This document shows, piece after piece, positions 11,626 through 22,514 of a stretch of 64,000 nt of DNA. The translations under genes and the position numbers were made by a program. The notes beneath the pieces are model-generated. The model saw nothing but the letters and a program-made list of their open reading frames with translations, was not told the origin of the DNA and ran no database searches. Origin of the DNA: Utricularia gibba (lineage: Eukaryota > Streptophyta > Magnoliopsida > Lamiales > Lentibulariaceae). Every line of letters starts with the position of its first letter. Positions within the stretch are counted from its first letter, which is position 1. Location of the stretch: positions 3,968,001 through 4,032,000 of the forward strand of contig CM007990.1 in the NCBI GenBank assembly GCA_002189035.1, in the 5' to 3' direction.

Positions 11626-14600
11626 ATGGCTTGCTCTTCATCTCTAACCGGGGTTTCCTCCGTGTGCCATACCCCTCCGACTGACACTAATCCCAAGCAC
11701 CACCGTCTCCATTTCTCCGTTGCGCTTAATCCCTTTAGACCGTTTCTTTCGGCGCCTCGCACCGGTTTGGTTTCCGGGTCTTCTAACTCCTTCGTTGCCT
11801 CTGCTGTTTACACGCCCAATTCAAAGATTCTCAGCGAGGATGCCTTCAAAAATCTTGGTGGATTTGGGAAGGGGGTTTGGGTTTGGGTTTGGATGAAGCG
11901 GAGTATGAAGAGCTTGAAGGCGTAAAGGGGAAATTTGAGGCTGAAAACCCGGATGAACTCGATCTTACTAAGCTGGATTTGCCTCCACGCCTCGTGGAGA
12001 CGCTCAAGGGGCGTGGTATAACCCATCTTTTTCCCATTCAGGTATGTGCTCAAGTTCCTTGCTTTGTGCATTTCTTGTATTTAGAAAATATCTGCTTCTG
12101 CAGTTCGTTTTCAGTGTTTTTCCGTTTACTCACTCTGCACTTGAGTCGTTTGGTCGAGATTTTATCTTCAAAGAATGAGCTTTGTTTGAATACCTTTTCC
12201 ATTTTATCTTATGTAGAGGGCTGTATTAGTTCCAGCATTGGAAGGCCGTGATATAATCGCTCGTGCAAAGACTGGGACAGGAAAGACTTTAGCATTTGGT
12301 ATGCCAATAATCAAGGGACTTGATGATGCCCAACAAGATCGAAGTTCTTTGCGGTAAACTAAATTGTGCATCCGAGCTCTTTTGTTATACAGAGCATAAC
12401 CATTCCATATTGGTGGTCTGTGTGCAGGCGTGGACGGCTTCCTAAAGTATTGGTCCTTGCACCTACCAGGGAATTGGCTAAGCAAGTGGAGAAGGAATTT
12501 AGAGAGTCTGCCCCCAACCTGAGTACTGTATGTATATATGGAGGTGTTTCATATCTCACACAGGAAAACTCTCTTTCTCGTGGGGTTGATGTTGTGGTTG
12601 GAACTCCTGGAAGAATAATTGATCTTGTAAATAGCAACAGGCTTAAACTGGGAGAAGTTCAATATCTTGTCCTTGATGAAGCCGATCAGATGCTTGCTGT
12701 TGGATTTGAAGAAGATGTGGAGGTTATTTTGGAAAAGCTTCCTTCTAAGAGGCAGAGCATGCTATTCTCGGCAACAATGCCCACCTGGGTCAAAAAATTA
12801 GCCAAAAAGTTTTTGGATAATCCTCTGACCATTGATTTGGTAAATCCCTTTCTGACTGAATGTTACCTAGTGCTTCCTGTGATATTATATTTTGATATTT
12901 CTTTTGTTGGCTTGTTAATACCAAGCTCCTTAATTGCTCTCTGGATGCTTAATTCTATAACTATGATAGGTTGGTGATCAAGAAGAGAAGTTGGCAGAAG
13001 GCATTAAGTTGTTTGCTATTTCAACCACTGCAACATCTAAGAGGACTATCCTTGGGGATCTAGTGTCGGTATGAAATATTCATTCATAAATTTTGCCTCT
13101 TGATTATTTTAGGAACCTGCATTCACTTCTCCTATCTTGAATTCTGAATTCTTCTTCCTAAATGTTATGAAACAAATGTGTTCCTTATTGATGGCTTAGT
13201 TATTCCTTTTCTAGGTCTATGCTAAGGGTGGGAAAGCAATTATTTTTACTCGGACTAAACGGGATGCTGATGAAGTCTCATCAGCACTAACAAATAGCAT
13301 TTCCTCAGAGGCGCTTCACGGTGATATTTCTCAACACCAGAGAGAAAGGACCTTGAATAGCTTTCGGCAGGGAAAATTTACAGCTCTTGTTGCCACTGAT
13401 GTTGCAGCACGTGGGCTTGACATTCCAAATGTTGACCTTGTAAGTTCATAGACAATTTTTGATGTAGTTTTGAGTCTTAATGAACGTTTTTCAACCATTC
13501 ACTAACTAAAAATTTCCCTGTGTACCCTTTTCTAGAGACGCATAAGTCCATCCTCTTTTCGACAGCTTTTTGTCCAACAAAACTGCTCATCTGCTGGTCA
13601 TTTATTCAATTAGATGCTTTTGTTGTATCTTCACTCTTTTTCTGTGACATACGCAATGTTGGTGAAATTTAGGAGTAACTGTCTCTTAATTTTTTTGCTC
13701 TTAAATTTTGGTTCTTTGTATTTAGGTTATCCACTATGAACTTCCAAATGATCCAGAAACATTTGTGCACCGCTCTGGCCGAACAGGGCGAGCAGGGAAG
13801 GAAGGTGCAGCTATACTAATGTTTACCAGTAGTCAAAGGAGAACAGTCAAATCCCTTGAGCGTGATGTTGGGTGCAGATTCGAGTATATAACTCCGCCTT
13901 CTGTTCATGAAGTTTTAGAGTCATCTGCCCAGCAAGTAGTTGCCACACTTAGTGGAGTTCACCCTGAATCTATTGACTTTTTTACTCCAACCGCACAAAA
14001 ACTTATTGAAGAGAGAGGGGTTGATGCGCTTGCTGCTGCTTTAGCAACATTGAGTGGTTTCTCACGTCCACCATCTTCCCGTTCTCTTCTTACTCATGAA
14101 CAGGTAGATAAAAGCCTCTTGTTTAAGTTATCTTAAAGTATCGTAGTGTTCATAGATAAGAGATGCATTACATTTCTTCCTTCTTTAAGATGATGATTCT
14201 TCATGTTGGATTCTGAATTTTTCTGTTTTTTCCCCACACTGCAGGGAGTAGTTACTTTGCAACTGATTCGTGAGTCTGGTTATTCAAGAGGATTTCTTTC
14301 TGCCAGATCAGTCACTGGCTTCCTGTCTGATGTTCTGCCTGCTGCTGCTGATGAAATTGGAAAAATACAACTTCTTGCCGATGAAAAGGTTGATTAACGA
14401 GAGACCTTATTATGATGAACTGATGTTGTTTCACAGTTTTTACAAGATGGCTCTCTGTTTTCAGGTTCAAGGTGCAGTTTTTGATCTCCCAGAGGAGATA
14501 GCAGTGGAGTTGTTAAGCAAGGACCTTCCCGCTGGGAACACTATTACGAAGCTGATAAAGGCAACGATAGATCGCTTTTGTGTCCTTTCTTTCCAAATGC

Positions 14601-15130
14601 ACCATCAATTTGTAGTGTTCCATTCCTTCCACAATCTCACCTCTCACATATAACCCATTTGCAGTTACCCGCACTGCAAGATGATGCACCTGCAAGTGAT
14701 TTCTATGGAAGATTCTCCAACAGCGAAAGGCGTTCACCACGAGGGTCAAACAGCAGGAGAGGCTCCTCCCGGTCCTCCTCGCGTGGCTGGTTGGATGACA
14801 GTGACGATGATAACGAAGGCATCTTTCGTAGAGGCGCTAGCCGTGGCAGGGGAGGCGAAAGCAGATGGTCCGGTGGGGGAGACGGTAACTCGAGAAACCG
14901 TGGGTTTTCAAGCAGATCCACATCTTATGGAGGCCGGGACAGGTAATGGATAATACCTTACCTACCATATCCCACATTCCCTCCTACCATCTTTGAAACT
15001 CACTTGAATTCATGCTTTGCACCACCGAAGCGGCTCGAGCAGAGGAGGCTTCGGAGGCGCATGTTTCAAGTGCGGTCGGAGTGGTCACCGGGCATCCGAA
15101 TGCCCTGAAAGGAGTGACTTCTCGTTCTGA
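11626..15130 (+). CDS. RH3: Chloroplast DEAD-box RNA helicase RH3, 10 exons, frameshift in exon 1
   Basis: ATP-dependent RNA helicase of the plastid RH3 type, known for roles in group II intron splicing and 50S ribosome assembly. Exons: 11626-12041, 12217-12353, 12428-12839, 12970-13068, 13215-13439, 13726-14103, 14245-14388, 14465-14560, 14665-14942, 15031-15130. Visible in order: a Ser-rich transit peptide starting [13 protein letters not shown]-motif GITHLFPIQ; Walker [25 protein letters not shown] (VLDEADQML); SAT; a helicase C domain with [12 protein letters not shown] and [11 protein letters not shown]; a GUCT domain ([20 protein letters not shown]); an Arg/Gly/Ser-rich tail; and a CCHC zinc knuckle [14 protein letters not shown]. 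Exon 1 is one base short in a G-run near 11871-11875, so the ATG frame stops at about 11925 while the helicase frame lies one base off. With that base restored the length would be about 761 residues, normal for the family. Intron 8 has a GC donor. Confidence 0.93.
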
Positions 15131-17110
15131 TGGCTGTTTGGTCTCTAGGAGGAGAAGCTTCTTATGAAACAGAACCTGGCTGCTGCCTCTAAAGATCTCA
15201 TGTCTAGGAAAGAAACGGAGAAGGAAATGATCCACTGCAGCAAGTCATGATTTTGCTTAAGATCTTCAGCAGCCTACTGTCGTCTGTTTACTCCTTTTTG
15301 CCACAGAATCATGTAGAAATGTTAGTTCAACTCTTTTGATTTTTTTAGGCGGTTTTTGTTCATTTTCTTGTGGATTGTAAATGGTGGACACCACGTTAAA
15401 GTTGCAGGTCCCCATGTCAGTGTTTTCGGTGGTTTCCACAAGGTAGTTACTCGTTCAGAAACGTACAAATGCTGCATGAAGAAATACATGAAGATATTGT
15501 GGGGCGGGTGAATGTTAAGGAGATTTTATGACCTAAAATCCCAGATTTTATTCATGAAAAAAGGGGGTTAAGCTCATTATTCAATAATTTATATACAAAA
15601 TTGAAATTTAGAATATGAAATTTAAATAACTATTTTTATTTTTCAACTAATTGTAAAAAGAATTTACTCAAAATCGTGAATAAATTTATTTATTGATTGA
15701 AATGAGTTTTAAAACTATAATATAATAATTGTATGAATCTAAATAAATAACTTATTGACATGACAATGAAAAGAGTTCTAATAAATCAACTACCAAGTGG
15801 CATGCATTTCTCTATCTCCTTCCGGTGGTTCTTGAAATTCAACACTACTCAAGCACGCTTTATGTATTTTAAGACGAAGGACTGCATCAACGTTTTGAAA
15901 TTATCATAATCAATTATATTCTGAATAATTCTGAATAGAATTGATTCTTTTTCCAAATGTACATCAAATTTTATTATGTGAGAATTAATTTTAGAGAACC
16001 AATTCAATTCTATAATAAATATAGATTATTAATTTTTTTCAAAGAAATTATTTTTGAGAAATGATTCTAAAATTGAAATTACGGTTATGTTCTTATAAAT
16101 AATTATAATTAATAATATTATAAAGAATTAATTACCTTAATTTTTAAATTTTAAATTTAATTTTGATATAAATATGTTCAAATTAAATTAATCATGTAAA
16201 TTATAATTTAAAAATTATGTGATATTTTTATAATATAAACAGTATATAAAAATATTTTTAAATTATAAATTTGTAAAATACAATTATTAATAAATATGGA
16301 TAAATATATCATTTAATTATTAAAATCAATTCTCATTTTATAATAATCATTCTAAAAAAAAAATTTTAAACATATATTAATTCTCATTCTATCATAAATT
16401 TCAATTCTTTTAAAATCAATTCTAAAATGATTTTTATACATATAACCTACGTTTTTTTGAAATGACTCAGCATGCTACTCCAAGATAATTATGACGTTTT
16501 TTTTTTCACAAATTTACACCTCGTCTCTTTGATTTTCTAGATATTCACAAATTTGAGAATGTAATCCAATACCATCATCAGAGTTTTTATTTTGAATGGC
16601 AAGATTATGAGATAAATATTGACTTTTAGTATAATGAGGTAAATCATTTTCTTCCATCTCAAAGTTGCATCATAGGTTGATTGTGTTGAATCTAAATTTA
16701 TATTATCATAAGTTGATGATAGAGAATTTATTGCATCATTATCTTATTTGTGTTTGTAAAATGAAAGTAATATTTTCTCTTTACTCATTGTCTAAAAAAT
16801 CAAAATCAAGATATCAAATTATGAAATATTTAAGTTTCATAACAAAAAAAATTGAAACAAGAAAACAACTAATATATACATATACTTAATTAATTAAAAT
16901 ATATTTTTGTCATTAGAAGGATTATTTAAAATAATTTGTTGTGAGTATAGTAGTTCAATTAAAAGATCTTCACAATTTAAATTGTATTTAATTATTGAAA
17001 AAGTTTTAAATTAGAGAATGCATCAAGATATTTCATTTGTATAGATGTATAAGTATGATATTTAAAATACAAATAATCAATTTATAATCTTTCAAAAATA
17101 TGTTAAAATT
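15131..17110. other. RH3 3' flank and AT-rich spacer
   Basis: About the first 350 bases probably include the RH3 3' UTR. From about 15,550 the sequence becomes very AT-rich, with repeated AATTGATT/AATCAATT words between 15,890 and 16,440 that could be an old MITE without definable ends. No gene is seen. Confidence 0.4.
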
Positions 17111-17243
17111 AAGAGAAAATTCTTTCTACCACAAGTATTGGAGATAAAATTCCAAAACATTACCAACTTTATATTTTAGTGTTCAATCAAATTTCCATAT
17201 CAGTATTTTGTATTTATTTTTTAAATGTAAATTCACATAAATA
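17111..17243 (+). repeat. Left terminal inverted repeat of the MULE
   Basis: Pairs in inverted orientation with 20410-20540 over about 130 bases. Confidence 0.85.
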
Positions 17244-18840
17244 GGGTATTGTATTTATTTCTTTTTATATTATATCAGAAGCAATCCGTTCAACGCAATA
17301 GTACACATATGATTGATATGTTCAGATTTTAGCATTAAAATTATGAAAAAAAATTCACGACATTAAATTCATTTGTTTTTTTCGATTCAAAATTCAAAAA
17401 TCAAGAGTATTATGAAATGCATCTCTCATATCATCATTCTTATCCATTTTCTTCCTCTCAGAATTTCAATGACTTCTTTTCCAATTGAGATCCGATTTTA
17501 TTAGGGAGATAACTTGTTTTCTGGAAATAATGGTGTGTGCTGCATGACTTGCCACCGCGATTTTCTGCTTGGGTTGCCCATAATACCTCAATATCCATGC
17601 TATTGTTATTGATTTTTGATGTTATGCAAGTATTTTCAGTTGAGTATTCTATTAGCATTATTGTAAATTATGTTGTTATAAATCTAACAATGGGTTTTTA
17701 GAGGTATTATCATCATCTTTATTAAACAGATGACCGTTTATCTTTGATTTTTAATTAAAGCTGTATATTTCAGGTGCTGACATATATATTAGAGCGATTC
17801 CAAGCTTCAAAAATTTGGACATTCAACAACACACTGGTATGTGAATTGTTTTTTTCCAAATAATTTTATTATTATTAGTTTTAAATTACATTTAGGAGTT
17901 TTTTGTATTCATATGATTAAAATATGTTAATGATGTATTGCATTTTTAATCTCTACATAATGTTGGAGAAACATCAAATAATCATAATAATCCTCGTATT
18001 TCACTAATATATCATAATCCTTCACCACCCGACTCACCTTATGACGAAAATATATTATGAGATTTAGATCATCTTGTGAGAAAGATGCTACTAAATAAGT
18101 TGAATATGAAATGATGCAACAAGTTATTCTATCTTCAATTTCTTCAAGTGATAATGATAATGAACAAACAGAAGTCAGATATTATGAAAACGTTATTGCA
18201 ATAGAAATTTCCATAATGGTTGAGTTTGAGAAGACTTTGAACTTCTTTGATGGGACAAGTAGTGATCTACACAATATGGTTTTTTTAAAAATGAAATTTC
18301 AATGAAGGAAACATTAAATTATTACAATATCATGAAGCTGAAAAAGTCTTTCCATATTGAGAAGAGCAACAACAAGCAATATAAAATAAACTATATCAAC
18401 CGAACTGCAACGCCTCCATATGAATGGCGTGTTAGGGTATGAAACAACAATATCACTCAATTTTGGACTATGACATAATATGGGAGGCCTTATACTTGAT
18501 TTTCTAACTATTCTAGGACTGCAAGAAATTATAGCATTATTAGAAAATTTGTGTTTCTTTACATTATGAACAAGGTAAAAGCGAATGCAGAGATACGCTT
18601 TTCTTATGTCATTGATGATATTGATGAAGTTTATTATTTTAAAATATCCTATAAGTTCAAATAGATTGCTGTTAGACATACTATCATGCATATGTATAGT
18701 ACTTGAAAAGAATGACAAAGATTCCTTTCTATTTGTTATCTATTAAGGAAATCAACCCATATAATTCATTTTTATTTACGTGCATTGATATTTGTTTACT
18801 AACATATTTTTTTTTATTATAGATACTATATTTGAATATG

Positions 18841-19870
18841 AGAATCTTCGTTCTCATGATGGCAAGCCAAATGTTAAGTCATGTATTTTGGGCTTTGAGT
18901 CATGTGTCCATGCTATTCGGTATTGTCGACCGATCATTAATGCTGATGAAATACATCTATGCATAGAATATAGATATTAGCTTCTAATAGTATGCATACT
19001 TGATGGCAATCACACTATAATTCTACTTGCATTTGCTATTGTTGAAGAAGAATTATATGAATTATGCTATTGGTTTTTTAACTTTTTGGTTAAGCATATT
19101 GTGAAAGAATGTCATATTTGTCTAATAATTGATTTTGGTACAGAATTGTTATCTTTAATTAAGGATATACCTACTTTCAATGAGCCCATGAGAGTTTACA
19201 GATTTTGTATGCAACATTTGGTTGCCAATTTCATGTTCAATTTCAGGTCAAAACAGTTGGTTAATTTATTTTGGGAGGTTGTATTGAGTTCAAAAACAAA
19301 AAATTCCAAATAGCTATGCAGAAAATCAAAAGTAGGAATGTAGTTTGAGTATCTTCATGAAATCAATCTAAAGCGATGAATATTATCGTATGATAATGAC
19401 ATAAGGTAATTGAAAATGAAATAATTTTATTAATATTATTACTATGCTAACTTTATAATTTTTATTTTTTCAAATGTGATGTGCATGTTACAAGTATCTA
19501 TGAATCATTAAATAGTGTTTTATGTGGGGTACAAAAACTACCCATAAAAGCTATTGTTGAGATCAATTTCGAGTGATATGTTAAGATTTTCATCAATAAT
19601 AAAACGAAAATAGATTCACTCATGGAAATAGACCAATTATTTATTTCATATTTACTCTTTATTTACAAGAGATAAGATGACAAATCAATCAACTATGGTC
19701 GAGAAATACAATGCTGAAAAAATGAGTACTATCGTGATGTCTCAGAGCAAAAGTTCTAAAAAAACAAGCATTATTATATTATTTGTTTGACAGATTTGAT
19801 ATGTACTTGTGGAAAATGGCAACAAAAAGTTATTTCATGTTCGCATACTATTCAAATAAAAATTATATCT
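18841..19870 (+). pseudogene. MuDR/MULE transposase remnant with SWIM finger
   Basis: Frame-by-frame reading gives the MULE DDE core: CRPIINADEIHL (first Asp, canonical VDGTHL), LLAFAIVEEELYE (canonical PLAFAIVEEE), HICLIIDFGTELLSLIKDIP (canonical ICLISDRH, second Asp), then VYRFCMQHLVANF and SKQLVNLFWE. Further on at about 19,790-19,840 lies CTCGKWQQKVISCSH, a SWIM zinc finger. A TAG stop follows IEYRY near 18,980, and frames break elsewhere, so no full protein can be made. It lies inside the long inverted ends, which identifies it as the element's own transposase. Confidence 0.85.
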
Positions 19871-20409
19871 GATGTATCATGTTACTTATAATATCATAAT
19901 AGTTGTTAACTTTGTTTCTGTTTTGGGTGTACAAAGAATTTAATAAAGATGTAATTTCTTATATTTCAAAATATTATTAGTAAGTGAAGATATTTATGAA
20001 AATATAGAAAAAGGTAATTTAATCCAATAATTCCTGAGAGTGGATGGGATGCGTTTCCATTTGATTGTTTACAATCCAACAAGAAAAGTGACTACCAAAG
20101 TTCGTGCTAGATTAAAATTATTTTTGAGCAATTTAACTCATATACATTTGAAGAAAATATTAAGAGTTGATTAATTTCAATTTCAGATATTTTTATGGAT
20201 ATATTTTCGAGACTTTAGGATTTTAATTCAAATAATATTACTCATGCAACTATTATATGTTTTATTGCATAAGTTGTGCATTCAATTAATTGGCTATGTT
20301 TTCACTTATTGGTTAATATAAATATTGTAATATAATTGTATTGTAATATATTATATTTAAATTTTTCAATATAAAATTTGATTAAATGCATTTTTTTTGA
20401 AGAATTTTG

Positions 20410-20540
20410 TATTTATGTGAATTTACATTCAAAAAATAAATACAAAATGATGATGTTAAAATTTAATTTAATACTAAAATATAAAGTTGGTCGTGTTTTG
20501 GAATATCTCCAATACTTGGTAGTAGTAGGAATTTGCCCTT
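20410..20540 (-). repeat. Right terminal inverted repeat of the MULE
   Basis: Reverse complement of the left end, with a few substitutions and small gaps. Confidence 0.85.
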
Positions 20541-21103
20541 AATATTAATACTCATTAAAACTTGAAATTGAACTAAACATAAGATAGATCCATGGATCTA
20601 AACCCAATGAGTCTAACTTGGGTTTGATATGGAATTGTCTTGTGTCACTTGTTGGTTTTTTACTCTCCAAAATCTAAATTTTCCTTTCAAATTATTCATA
20701 ACTCACACATTTACGTTAATGTAATTCAAGAAAACTTAACTGTAATAACTATTCTCGTTAAACAAGTATTTGCTCAAATTATAATACTTTAAATGAGTGC
20801 TTATAGCAAAAGTCATTTACTCAAGATTTCCATTTCGCACTTTTTATATAGAATTTGGATTATAGCATTTTTTTTATTATAGTTCTTTTATTAATTTTTA
20901 ATTTATAGTTGTTCTATGTTACTATTTAAATAATAGATGCATTGTGACTTCTTTTAGTACCATTGAATTGAAATAACATTAAAAAAATACTAATATGAAA
21001 TTTTATATTATTATTTTTAATTTTCTTCAAAACTAGTATGATAACGAACACTAAAAGCATTGTGAAATAGAAATTTTTATCAATTATTCAACCATGAAAA
21101 ACA
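20541..21103. other. AT-rich spacer, nothing recognised
   Basis: Between the MULE and the first SPH gene. It would include the 3' UTR of the minus-strand SPH gene. No other feature is seen. Confidence 0.4.
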
Positions 21104-21523
21104 TCATATGGTATTCCAATCATACATCTTTTTGCCTCTCTGAAATGGAGCATGCGCTAAATATATCCCATCATCTGCTGCAAGCCAAATCTGGTAATTT
21201 GGATTGCTGTCCAGGTTCTCATTATAAGCATTAAATTTTTGGGTCTTGTTGCCCCACCATATATGACAAAAGAATTTCGTAGTTGGAATGAAATTCAAGC
21301 AGAACTTCCACTTGAAATAATCATTGAATTTTAGAAGCATATGATATCCAAGATCATCATCTTTCGAAAAACAATGTACCTTCATCGGAATGGCGTCGGA
21401 AGAAACATTTCGATCAACGACCACTGTTATTTTTTCCTCGATAAAGCGAGGTAGACATGCTTCAAGGGGGTTGCATTTTATGAGAAGAAGAAATAATAAA
21501 ATGACAAGAGGAGTAGTGCTCAT
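21104..21523 (-). CDS. S1 self-incompatibility homologue (SPH), copy 1
   Basis: A 139-residue single-exon secreted protein of the plant self-incompatibility S1 family. A hydrophobic signal peptide (VILLFLLLI) ends at CNPLEA, with cleavage likely just before Cys. Core motifs: RNVSSDAIPM with an N-glycosylation sequon NVS, VHCFSKDDDLGYH, FKWKFCLNF, FFCHIWWG, and the C-terminal WLAADDGIYLAH. The mature part keeps four Cys: the one after the leader, HC, FC and the one before HIWWG. The Cys pair usual near the C-terminus of classical S1 proteins is absent. Length and lack of introns fit the family. This member belongs to the NVSSDAIPM clade. Founding family members act in poppy pollen rejection; most homologues have no known role, so no function is assigned. 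Confidence 0.9.
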   Translation of the reverse strand: MSTTPLVILLFLLLIKCNPLEACLPRFIEEKITVVVDRNVSSDAIPMKVHCFSKDDDLGYHMLLKFNDYFKWKFCLNFIPTTKFFCHIWWGNKTQKFNAYNENLDSNPNYQIWLAADDGIYLAHAPFQRGKKMYDWNTI

Positions 21524-21560
21524 GCTTGTGTGGTTTCATTCATTCATGCTCTTGGTGCTC

Positions 21561-21568
21561 TTTTTATA
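21561..21568 (-). promoter_or_regulatory. TATA box of SPH copy 1
   Basis: TATAAAAA on the minus strand, about 40 bases upstream of the ATG, followed by GAGCAC. The same TATAA(A/G)AAGAGCA arrangement precedes most intact genes of the cluster. Confidence 0.6.
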
Positions 21569-22514
21569 AGGGTTGCTTTAATATCAATTGTTTGTTTTTT
21601 TTAATATACGGCTAATGCTAATAATTCTCTTTCACTTTGTTGACTGAAATGGTAAATGGGCAGTTTTTTTTTGAAGTTGACCAAACTTTACCACATTAAT
21701 TAGAATTTGTCATATTGAATCTCTAGTTTAAAGTCACAAGAATGATAAATGGAACAAACCCAAGCAACAAGAATTAAGGAAAACATGAAGTTTGAGTAGG
21801 GAATTGGATGTAATTAGAATCAAATTTGTTTAAGAATCGATAAATTGAAATCGATAATAATAATTCGAGTATAGATAAAAAAAAAATTATACTTCGGATT
21901 TGGGTTTAAATTCTTATAAGCCGTTTATTCGAATAAGAATTGGATATTTTTTATTTTTATATAAATATTTTTTATAATACTAATTATGTAATATATTATA
22001 TATTTATGAACAAATATATATATATTATTTAAAATTGACAATATAAATTTATTATTTATATATCAAAAAATAAAATAAAATTTAGATTTGTGATGATATC
22101 AATATTTGAAATCAGATAAACCGATTAAAAATCGAAATTGATAATTTGCATAAAAACCGATTAATAGAATATTCGATCCAATATCAATAAGAACTGGAAT
22201 TGAACCCAATCTACGAAGATCTCTAAGTTTGAGACTCTAAATATCTATTTTTTTTTCTTATGGCCTATCGAGGGACTAGGTAATTACCAAGCAAATGGCG
22301 TAGTTATGCAAATATAAAACTTGAAGTGGGGATTATGCAACCCTTGTATGAGCATCAATGTCATTCATTTATTTAAAAGAAAAGCTATCGTTATATGACT
22401 ATTCATATGCATGGCTGGAAGCTGGCATGCCGCATGCGGGATAAGACACGAAGATCACATTGCATATATATAAATTTAGTGTGACGGTTTGTATGTCTAG
22501 ATTTGGTATTGAAG
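21569..22514. other. AT-rich spacer between SPH copy 1 and the carboxypeptidase relic
   Basis: The stretch is rich in poly-A/T and in short GATT/AATC words between 21,810 and 22,180. No gene or definable transposon end is seen. Confidence 0.4.

Larger units (their letters stand above)
17111..20540 (+). mobile_element. Mutator-like transposon (MULE) with long inverted ends, decayed
   Basis: The 17111-17243 segment recurs as an inverted copy at 20410-20540. Both share the words AAGTATTGGAGAT, CCAACTTTATATTTTAGT and TTTTGTATTTATTTTTT and differ only by scattered changes. Flanking nonamers AAAATTAAG and AATATTAAT resemble each other (7/9) and may be the eroded 9-bp target duplication that Mutator elements make. 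The interior carries relics of a MuDR-type transposase and a SWIM zinc finger on the plus strand. The 3.4-kb size, long ends and transposase agree. Stop codons in the transposase mean it cannot move on its own. Confidence 0.85.

Noticed and set aside
15890-16440. AT-rich MITE with AATTGATT words
   Set aside because: I could not define matching ends or a target duplication.
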